Of a stretch of DNA of 64,000 nucleotides, positions 56,251-64,000 are shown piece after piece. The stretch spans positions 72,662,252 through 72,726,251 of the forward strand of contig NW_024609857.1 of the NCBI RefSeq assembly GCF_016920785.2. Reading direction: 5' to 3'. A model generated the notes under the pieces. The model ran no database searches. It was not told where the DNA came from and saw nothing but the letters and a program-made list of their open reading frames with translations. This DNA comes from Ixodes scapularis (lineage: Eukaryota > Arthropoda > Arachnida > Ixodida > Ixodidae). Made by a program: the position numbers and the translations under genes. The first letter of the stretch is position 1. The number at the start of each line of letters is the position of its first letter.

Positions 56251-57445
56251 GTGCATGCTAACCAAGTGACGTCGCAGCAGTGGCAGGACACGTGCGACGG
56301 CTTCGACGGGCAGCCGAACGTGCCTAGGACGTGGAACATCTTGCGCCACCTGCTCGACCCGGAGGGTAACAAGACCGCGCTGAGAAACAAGTTGTGCAAA
56401 ATCATCAGGAGACACGAAGGGGGAGAGGCGGATTTGGTAGAAGACGTCCGGAAGCGATACATCGGCGACTACCCGAGAAGACAGCTAACAACCTATCGTG
56501 GAGAGCCGAACGCCCTCCTCGACGAAGAAATCACAGAGTACGAAGTCGCGGACGTCATACGCGGCCTCAAGACCAAGTCGGCCCCCGGTCCCGATGGCGT
56601 CACGAACAATATGCTTGGAAACCTGGACACGGAGGCGGTCGCAGCAGAAACGCGATTTCTGAACAAGTGCTGGCAGGACGGGAAAATACCCAGGCAGTGG
56701 AAAGCGGCGAAAGTGGTCATGATTCCCAAGCCGGGGAAGAGGCCCCAGCTCCGAAGCGCTGCGCCCCATCTCCCTCACCTCGTGTGTGGGAAAACTGATG
56801 GAGCACGTTATCCTAAACAGACTGGACAACTACATGGAACGAAAACAACTCTTCCCACACACCATGATCGGATTTCGACCACATCTATCAACGCAAGACA
56901 TCATGCTCCGGCTCAAGCATCAGATCATAGACGGAGAGCAGAGCTTGCGCCTAGACACGAGAGCGATACTCGGGCTCGACATAACCAAGGCCTTTGATAA
57001 CGTCAAGCACGACGCCGTTCTCGAGAACCTGGAAATGCTCGGAGTGGGCGCTCGCACGCACGACTACATTTAGGATTTTCTCAACGACAGAACGGCGCAA
57101 ATCTTGATCGGAGGCGCCACGTCAGACGACATCATGCTTTGAGGAAGAGGGACGCCCCAGGGCTCGGTCCTTTCACCGTACCTCTTCAACGTCGCCATGA
57201 TCGGACTTCCAGAGAAGCTAGAAGCGATTGGCGGATTACACCACAGCATTTACGCTGACGATATCACGCTCTGGGTGACCGTTGGCAGCGACGGTTTCAT
57301 ACAAGACACGCTGCAAGAAGTGATTCGGGCGGTGGAAAGTTACGTCGAGCCAAGGGGCCTTGCCTGCTCCCCGCAGAAGTCCGAACTCCTGCTCCCCGCA
57401 GAAGTCCGAACAGAATCCCCACGGTCAAAAGCATACGAGTCCTAG
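56251..57445 (+). pseudogene. LINE B reverse transcriptase
   Basis: KTKSAPGPDGVTN (56570), VVMIPKPGKRP (56716), a frame change near 56750, then GKLMEHVILNRL (56787), GFRPHLSTQD (56872), LGLDITKAFDNV (motif A, 56970), RGTPQGSVLSPYLFN (57149) and YADD (57251-57262). TAG at 57071-57073 and TGA at 57140-57142 interrupt the frame. A 25-bp tandem duplication (57363-57411, unit CCTGCTCCCCGCAGAAGTCC...) plus another small indel shifts the frame after YADD. Confidence 0.85.
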
Positions 57446-58563
57446 GCCTTAGGATACAAGCCGACGGAAACAACTCCGAAACGATAGCGTCGCTAAAAGC
57501 AACTGCGTACCAAATTACGCGCCTCATCTCCCGAATCGCCGGTAGAAACTATGGCATGAAGGAGAAGAACCTCGTGCGCCTAGTACGCGCTTTCGTCGTC
57601 AGTAGGCTGGCGTATGTCCTTCCTTTCCTAAGACTCGGCCTTACGGAAATGAACAAGCTCAATTGTCTCATCAGAAAGTCCTACAATAGAGCACTCGGCA
57701 TCCCGGACACCACCTCGAATGAGAAGCTCGCGGCTTTAGGTCTGCACAACACGGTAGAGGAGATCATAGAAGCTCAGCGTGTTTCGCAGCTGGAGAGGCT
57801 GACGAAGAGTGCCACGGGCCGCCACATCTTGGCCAGCCTTGGAATCCGCTACGAGAGGCAAACGGGGGAGAAGGCCGACGTCATTAGGCGGGTCAGGGAA
57901 GCCCTCGTCATACCAAATATCCCAAAGCACATGCACCCGACGCATCACGCGGAACGCAGAGCGGCGCGAGTCAAGGCGCTGCAGAAACGGCTAAGCATCG
58001 CGGAGGGCGTCCTCTATACGGACGCTGCTAGAGCCGGCGGGGGCGCCATGGTCGCAACAGCGGTGAACCAACAAGGAGAAGTGATCTCGAGCTGCAGTAT
58101 CAGGACGTCGGAACCGGAAGTCGCGGAGGAGGTGGCCATCGCCCTCGCGATCCAAGTCCGGGGGGCACGCATCGTCGTCAGCGACTCGCAGCAAGCCATC
58201 CGGCAGTTCGCCAAAGGAAGAATCTCTACAGCCTTGCTCAAGGTCCTGGGCGACCCCAAGAAGACGTCAACGAGAGTACAGCTCATCTGGACACCGGCGC
58301 ACTCGTCCCTCTCCGACAACGAGAAGGCACACGGCGCGGCCCGAGAACTCGCTCACCGGGCCGGGGAACCGCTGGACCCTTCTCTGGCCTTTTTTCGGGA
58401 GGTGACAGGCTGGTCACATTCAGGGATATTCTCGATCACTACACTGGCGAGAGGTTACGCTATCCACCCGCGCACCCCTCGCTGGACAAGAGGACGTCGG
58501 TGGCAAGGCGCTGCCTCCAGACAGGCTCCTTCCCGAGCCCCTCTCTACTCAATAAACGGTACC
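57446..58563 (+). pseudogene. LINE B thumb and RNase H
   Basis: From 57556 the frame is open for 337 codons. The thumb contains YNRALGIPDTTSNEKLAALG. RNase H motifs: VLYTDAARAGGGAM (58012), EVAEEVAIALAI (58120), VVSDSQQAIRQF (58174) and IWTPAHSSLSDNEKAHGAAR (58284). A frame change near 58405 precedes the C-terminal segment (TFRDILDHYTGERLRYPP in the other frame), which runs up to the hAT insertion. Confidence 0.85.
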
Positions 58564-59758
58564 CAGTGATGTTCCATACCCCGTCCGAGAATTCTCTCTC
58601 TTGGGTACAAGACTTCCCTATTTAAGGTACATTTTCCCTGCAAAATTTTGAAATATCCCCGCATAGTTCCCTGCATTATGTTACCTTTATTTTTGCATCA
58701 GCTGATTTCTGTGGTCATGCACGCCACTTTGAGCGCATTTTATCACAAAAGCTGCGTGAAATCGCATGTTTAAAGTGAAGAAAATGTTACTGCCCTACCG
58801 GAAAACCCAGTAGTAAAACGTTTCGCTATGTGGACTACGGAACTGAGATTTCAGGTTTCCAGAAACAACTCCTGTTAGATTTCCAGTTTCATAAGTGAAA
58901 AGTTATACTGGCTTTTCGGTAGGGTGGTCAGTTCATATTTTTATTAACTAAATAATACAAACTTTAGCAGTGTTTGGTAAAATACATCTAAAAAGTATTG
59001 ACGTAAAGTACAAAGTAAATGAGAGGTTATGAAATTGAAGTGAAGTAGTGAGTACATTAGGTGTAATTTACTTGAGGCAAAGTATTATAAATATGATGCA
59101 GTTCCAAAGTAAAGTGCAAGTATTTTTTAACACAATCTTTCATGGTGGAAATCGAGGCTGCATCAGTTATTAAGCAAAATGACGGCGAATGTTTGGTTAA
59201 GTGAATTGAGTGGCCACGAAGTAGTCGTTTCACCCTTTGACAAACTATTTAACACCATCAACCTATAAGGCACTTATTTGCATCGGTCTTAAAGCGGCCA
59301 TTACTTTACTCAAAGAAATTACCAAGTGACATCTTGAAAAATTATAGCGTGTTTTTTACATAACAAATACACTTTTCTTTTTCTTGAAATCCGGAGAGTG
59401 TATTTTGAAGTCGGAAGTTGTACTTTTGCTCGGAAAGTACCGGAAAAAATTACGTTAAATGAAGTACAAGTACATACTCAGAAAATGTACTTCAAGTTAA
59501 GTACAAGTTTGCTACACCTACTCTAAACAGAGTCGTTCAGACATATTTTTCCTGCACCCCGACTTTCTTTCTATTTTTAAAACTTTTGGATCACACGACA
59601 TTTTTGTGTGTATAGTTCCCTCTAAAGCTTTTCCCAAATTCCCTCGTTAATCCTTGAAATTCCCTGCAAATGTGTTAAAATTCCCATTTTCCTTTCCACC
59701 AAAATTGAGACCGGAAATTCCCTAAAAAAGGGAAAATTCCCTGCATGGAACATCACTG
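58564..59758. mobile_element. Non-autonomous hAT element in the LINE
   Basis: Perfect 14-bp terminal inverted repeats, CAGTGATGTTCCAT and its complement, flanked by 8-bp direct repeats ACGGTACC (58556-58563) and ATGGTACC (59759-59766), which differ by a C-to-T change. Both features are diagnostic of hAT. Length 1195 bp, AT-rich, no transposase frame. The subterminal regions carry several GGAAATTCCCT/AGGGAATTT words. Deleting the element and one duplication copy rejoins the LINE codons for KRYPNKYK in frame. Confidence 0.9.
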
Positions 59759-59766
59759 ATGGTACC

Positions 59767-59996
59767 CCAACAAGTACAAGCCAAACTGCAAGCTCTGCGG
59801 CGGCCACGCCAACCTCCGACACATGGTGTGGGACTGCAGCAGAATCGACCGCAAGTCCCACCCCCTACTGGAGAAGATCGACAACCAGGAGAGCTGGGAA
59901 GCCCTACTCCTCTGCTCCGACCCCTCGGTGCAGAACCAACTAGTCCAGCTGGCCGAAGACGCCGCCAAAACCCAGAAGGTTCAGGCCGCCGTCTGA
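59767..59996 (+). pseudogene. LINE B C-terminal zinc finger
   Basis: Continuation of the LINE after the hAT element. It reads CKLCGGHANLRHMVWDC, the CX2C...HX4C finger typical of RNase H-bearing LINEs, then ESWEALLLCSDP and AEDAAKTQKVQAAV before TGA at 59994-59996. The open frame starting at the ATG at 59759 is a different, meaningless frame. Confidence 0.8.
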
Positions 59997-60070
59997 GGGG
60001 TGGATGGCGGGGCGACCCTAGGGGTCTCCCGTTCAGTCATTAACCCATGCTCGGGCAAATAAATATTGTT

Positions 60071-60090
60071 TACTACTACTACTACTACTA
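60071..60090. repeat. (TAC)n LINE tail
   Basis: TACTACTACTACTACTACTA, the 3' tail of the plus-strand LINE; it merges into the target duplication. Confidence 0.9.
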
Positions 60091-60429
60091 CGAACATGTC
60101 CCATGGCAACATTCAATATAATTTAAAATGAAAAGTCTGCGCGCAGTTTCCGCTCATTTATGGAGTTTTCGAAGTGTTTTTGTTATCCGTCTAAGGTTTT
60201 TTAGGGCTTAGGGAAATCAGTGGTCAGGTATAGCGTCGCAGTATACGGTCGACGTTCAGAGAATACAAATACCAGCTGTGAAGAGGATTTTTAATAAGGT
60301 AGCTTCTAACATCACTCAAGCGCAGTGACACGTATTTAGCATTCGTGGCACGTGCAGATGCCCATTTTCGGTTCTGAGGTCACCGCTACGTTTATACGTG
60401 TTCCGGTTGAAATATTTAAACTTTTCCGG

Positions 60430-60595
60430 GTGTGCGCCCAAGGAGCACAGATTTGGCTAATCATTGGCCAATGGCTGGCAATGGCCCTTTGGCCAGTCGC
60501 CAGGCAGTGGCCAGCCATTGGCCGATGGTTGGCTTTTCTCTGGCCATTGGCCACTGGCCATCAGTCATCGGCCAAATCTCTGCTTCATATTGCAC
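60430..60595. mobile_element. MITE with TGGCCA array, copy 2
   Basis: Left end GCGCCCAAGGAGCACAGATT; right end the complement of AATCTCTGCTTCATATTGC. Compare the CCCAAGCAGCACAGA ends of copy 1 at 42911. The interior has TGGCCAATGGCTGGC and TGGCCATTGGCCACTGGCCA words. Shorter and more diverged than copy 1. Confidence 0.65.
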
Positions 60596-60599
60596 CTAC

Positions 60600-61566
60600 T
60601 ACGCATGCGAACGAAATTAGTGCTTCATAATCCTTCAGATGTGTAATATCGAAGTAGCAAAGTACAAGAAAATCAACGTTTTTCTCGCTTTCAGAATAAT
60701 GGCTTCAGTTAACTGATATATTCTTTTATTTGCATCCCAGCAACAAAGATCGGTAAATAAAAGGCTTCAAGTTTGTAAATATTTCAAATATTTTACGAAA
60801 AAAAAAAAAAAAGATAGCCTAACCTGTGACTTTCACAAACTGCGGACGCGTATGTAAATATAGTAACCTTTACAAAAAAAAAAAAAAAAGAAAAGAAAAC
60901 GCTAATACAAATAAAAAAAGGTAACTCAAGTTGTTTAGTGTCTGATTTCAAATACCCAGCGCCATGTAATAAGCAACCACCATCCCCAAAGGAAAGAAAA
61001 AAAAAACACACGAAAAAGAACAAAAAACGTTGGAGTCTTTAAAACGATAAATACCTTTTGAATATTTCGCACCTTGAGGCGCGAGCAGTTGAATGCGTCC
61101 CCTGAATTTACCCGAAACCATATGTTTAAAACCGAACCTCGCACTTTGCATATTATATAAGCTACGTTGGGTACTCTCGTGTGAAACTTCATCCGTTTTA
61201 ATTTCATAACGACCATCCCCCAGCAGACCACACTATGAAACTTCTCCGCGAACCAAACTGTGAGCTGTTTGCCGTAAACTTGGGATACGCGCTAATCTGC
61301 GTTCATCCCAAAGCTGACAATGCAGTGGGAGCTACGCGTCCGCCAGACCAATCAACCATCTCCCTTTCATCACCTGACCCCGCTATCTGCGCGTGGGCAT
61401 ACGAAGGCGAGAACGTGCTAACGTGGCGACTGGTCCAACCAGCACGCCACTTTCAACGCACGGTCAGCTTAGGCGTGAACGGAATATAGTAGTACACACT
61501 CACTCGTCGGAACACTTTGCAAGTATAAATAGATTCAATTTCGAAGATGCTGCCTTTCGAGTGAGC

Positions 61567-61619
<53 letters not shown>

Positions 61620-62000
61620 TTATACGCGGAAGAGAGGGAAATTGCGATACTCCCATTCTGTGCATTGCCCCACCATCGCTCAGTGACACGAGGAAGGCGA
61701 CGAAAATGAAGCCCGCAATTCTGGCACGGTGCTGGAAAGGGGAAAATATGCCGAGTGATAAAGCTTAGTCCGATATTTGCGGATGGAAGATAATAAATAA
61801 AAAATAAGACGGAATGGAAGGCATTGAAGCAGTGGAATGTTTTTTATTTTTTTATTTTATCGCTTTTATAGCTTTTTTTTTGCCTGTTTTCTTTTCGTTT
61901 TTTTTTTTTTTTTTTTGACGAGGGGTCGATTAATGTTCACGGCTACTTTGGCTGCGGTGGCATATAAAGGCTTATGTTAAAAAAACAGCACGACTTGGAC
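60600..62000. other. No recognised gene
   Basis: AT-rich with A-runs (60800-60812, 60874-60889). An 84-codon plus frame (61235-61489) has no domain. Ends in T-rich sequence (61890-61915). Confidence 0.35.
61567..61619. repeat. (TA)n(TG)n microsatellite
   Basis: About thirteen TA followed by about fourteen TG dinucleotides. Confidence 0.95.
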
Positions 62001-62210
62001 GAGGACACACAGAGACGAATAGGTCACAAGACAAAGCGCTGACTAGCAACTGGTTCGTTATTACAACATAAGGAAGAATGACAATGAAATGAAAAACATG
62101 GAGTCAAATGTTCGTGCGCTTGCTTGGCGCCTCGCAGAATATGCCCCTTTCTTCATTCTTTTTCATCCGATTGTAGACTGGTGTTCTTCTTCTTTCCTCA
62201 GGAGCTTGGG

Positions 62211-63620
62211 TTACCCTGAATCCAAAAACTTAATCTCGCTGGGAGTCATAGTCACCGAAGGTTGGCTCACACACGAACTGTTGCTCTTCATGATGTTGTA
62301 GGCTTCTACCATCTCTCGACTTGTTTGGTCGTGGTGTTGAAATAATATGCTGGTGTTTTCGAACTGTGGTTCGTAACCGCAATCTCTGCGATGCATCGCT
62401 AGATGTAAATTAGCGGTGCCTTTCAAGGAACTGTGGTGCTCTCTTAGTCGGATGTTTAAGCACCGGCCAGTCTGCCGGATATAACAGCGCTCACAAGAGA
62501 AGGCAATGTGGTAAACCACGTCTTTGACGCACGACACGAACTTTATCCCAAGGTTTACCTTACATGTGTTATATTCCGATCTTGCTATCCCCTCCCTGCG
62601 TGCATGTACAGCGGAACATAATCTACTCAGTTTGTTTTTGGCTGAAAAAACAACGTTCACCTCGTATCTGGACGCGACTTTTTTAAGTCCGTGTGAAATG
62701 CGGTGAAGATAAGGAATAACCGAAACTTTCTTTTTTCTTTTTCAACTGGTTCTTCCAGCATAAAATTGGAACTAATCTTTCGAGTTTTATTAAACTATCG
62801 CATGCTGATGAAATAATTGAATCTGGGTATCCTGAATCCCTAATCCTTTGAATCTGGGAAGTGAAGCTGACGCCCATTGTGTGAACACATGGTTTTGTTA
62901 AAGCGGATTTCAAACAGGAATACACTATTCCTCTTTTTACGAGCTTCGAATGCGCTGACTGGTAGTTTAGCAAACTCTTTGATGCTCTAGAATGATACAA
63001 CCAGCAAATGTGTTCTATTGTAAATTCAACGAGGAGATCTAAAAACTGAATTCGACTCTCTTTTGGGGTCTCATAAGTGGACCTAAGGCCTTGGCCAAGC
63101 TCATGGAATACTTTAAGGAGGTAATCTGGTATTTTATCGCAACCAGAGGCTTGAACAAATGCCAAAAAAATCATCAACATATCTAAAGATCTTTATGGTG
63201 TGATTTTCCAATTTTTGAACTAGAGCTCTACCTATTTTCCCGAGGAAAATATCGCCTAGTACAGGCGCTACTCTTGACCCTATACAAACACCTGACTTTT
63301 GAACGAACACTTTTTCCTCCCACCCTATAAAAGTAGATTTTAAATACGCAGATAATAGTTCAAGAAAATGTTCAACTGTTATTCCGCGTTGCGTTCTAAA
63401 CTTAGTTTTGTTGTTATACTCCAAAATGCACTCTTGAACGCTTACCATGAGGTCATCATGAGGCAAAGAGTAGTATAAGTCTTCTACATCAATGCTGAAT
63501 GCTGTGCATTCAGCATTGGCAACACGCAATCTCGGGATATTTACAAAAACACCTAAATTCCCCATCAATCTTTGACCCTTTACGTATCCCCAACTCCAAA
63601 GGTGGTTACCGATTTTCTAC
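62211..63620 (-). pseudogene. PLE RT and GIY-YIG, first copy
   Basis: The minus strand encodes FSIDVEDLYYSLPHDD (RT motif A) near 63490, QKSGVCIGSRVAPVLGD near 63290, and FRYVDDFFG (YVDD) near 63185. A frame change at an A-rich run near 63165 leads into ESRIQFLDLLVEF. A second change near 62690-62730 (poly-Lys codons) leads into the GIY-YIG domain: VVYHIAFSCERCYIRQTGRC near 62510, where the usual YIGQ is YIRQ. It ends SEIKFLDSG at 62211. The 5' part of the RT is missing beyond about 63620. Confidence 0.8.
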
Positions 63621-63637
63621 AAGACAGCAATCTAGAG

Positions 63638-64000
63638 GGGTGCACACAATGGGCGTTAGCTTTACTTCCCAGATTCAAAGGATTAGGGATTCAGGATACC
63701 CAGACTCAATTATTTCATCAGCATGCGATAGTTTAATAAAACTCGTAAAGATTAGTTCCTATTTCATGCTGGAAGAACCAGTTAAAAAAAAAAAAAGAAA
63801 GTTTCGGTCATTCCTTATCTTCACCGCATTTTACACGGACTTAAAAAAGTCGCGTCCAGATACGAGGTGAACGTTGTTTTTTCAGCCAAAAACAAACTAA
63901 GCAGATTATGTTCCGCTGTACGTGCACGCAGGGAGGGGATAGCAAGATCGGAATATAACACATGTAAGGTAAACCATGGGATAAAGTTCGTGTCGTGCGT
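63638..64000 (+). pseudogene. PLE second copy, start only
   Basis: It begins abruptly at the codons for VHTMGVSF and matches the minus copy through SACDSLIKL, the Lys-rich KKKK stretch, and AKNKLSRLCSAVRARREGIA into the start of the nuclease domain (NHGIKFVSC) at the window end. It lacks the whole RT catalytic core. A frame change follows the A12 run at 63784. Confidence 0.75.

Larger units (their letters stand above)
55544..60088 (+). mobile_element. I-like LINE, 5'-truncated, with (TAC)n tail
   Basis: A 12-bp direct repeat, TACGAACATGTC, flanks it (55532-55543 and 60089-60100); the last TAC of the tail overlaps the right copy. The order is endonuclease (partial), RT, RNase H, a C-terminal CCHC-like finger, a short 3' UTR with AATAAA near 60059, and the tail TACTACTACTACTAC. 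The 5' end lies inside the APE endonuclease, as in incomplete reverse transcription. A 1195-bp hAT element (58564-59758) interrupts it near the C terminus. RNase H plus a simple-repeat tail suggest the I superclade. Confidence 0.85.
62005..64000. mobile_element. Second Penelope-like element, two head-to-head copies
   Basis: Same plan as the 48.3-52.1 kb element but another family. One copy reads on the minus strand (about 63620 to 62005); a second, starting within the RT-nuclease linker, reads on the plus strand from 63638 past the window end. The two share long identical stretches: VHTMGVSFTSQIQRIRDSGY is encoded at both 62890 (minus) and 63641 (plus). The outer end has GGACGAGGACACACAGAGAC (62000-62020), typical of PLE terminal regions in ticks. 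The right end and target duplication lie outside the window. Confidence 0.8.

Noticed and set aside
59759..60043. 94-codon frame starting MVPQQVQAKLQ
   Set aside because: Wrong frame across the LINE C terminus; the finger motif CKLCGGHANLRHMVWDC is in the overlapping frame.

Overview
This window is eukaryotic and almost entirely repeat-derived. I found no convincing complete host gene in 64 kb. The mixture points to an arthropod, most likely a tick or other chelicerate: RNase H-bearing LINEs, an L1/Tx1-like LINE, Penelope-like elements (PLEs) with GIY-YIG domains, a Ty3/mag-like LTR element, hAT and pogo/Tigger transposons, tRNA-derived SINEs and many palindromic MITEs. This is inferred from how familiar the repeat proteins look; no species marker is visible. 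Nearly every coding region carries stops or frameshifts.

Layout. 0-5.8 kb: unrecognised DNA, a 148-bp PLE foldback with a 12-bp target duplication, and a tRNA-type SINE. 5.8-8.9 kb: a transposon with long inverted repeats (about 830-870 bp) around the wreck of a transposase-like gene. 9.2-10 kb: the first of three related elements (also at 25.9 and 31.1 kb) that share end sequences but carry different central arrays of palindromic words. 11.0-18.7 kb: one LINE on the minus strand (ORF1 zinc knuckles, endonuclease, RT, RNase H, C-terminal finger) opened by three later insertions: a 2.1-kb deleted Ty3 element with 87-bp LTRs, a 270-bp MITE and a pogo relic. 20.2-20.35 kb: a second small PLE-like foldback. 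22.46-23.36 kb: a hAT-type element made largely of TATCGATA palindromes, flanked by a perfect 8-bp duplication. 24.6-25.3 kb: a LINE ORF1 fragment. 25.9-36 kb: CRE-palindrome elements, a tRNA-Lys relic, homopolymer runs and other word arrays. 37.1-39.3 kb: an L1/Tx1-like LINE whose 3' end abuts a tRNA-like sequence. 40-48 kb: several MITE-like composites with TGGCCA, CCAGCATG and TATCGG word arrays.

48.27-52.15 kb: a PLE insertion made of two converging, head-to-head copies within one 12-bp target duplication. 53.3-54.75 kb: a 1.5-kb near-perfect foldback related to the 13.7-kb MITE. 55.5-60.1 kb: a 5'-truncated I-like LINE with a 12-bp duplication and a (TAC)n tail, split by a 1195-bp hAT element; removing that element and one duplication copy restores the LINE reading frame exactly. 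62.0-64.0 kb: a second PLE, again with two head-to-head copies, running off the window.

Two themes stand out. First, PLE insertions here repeatedly take a foldback form with a one-sided tail of about 35 bp, down to 148-181-bp versions that have lost all coding sequence. Second, several unrelated element families have filled their interiors with arrays of short palindromic words (TATCGATA, TGACGTCA, GCTAAATTTAGC, TGGCCA), some of which match known transcription-factor or transposase-domain binding sites. A few short open segments next to splice-donor-like sequences are listed as very tentative host exons.
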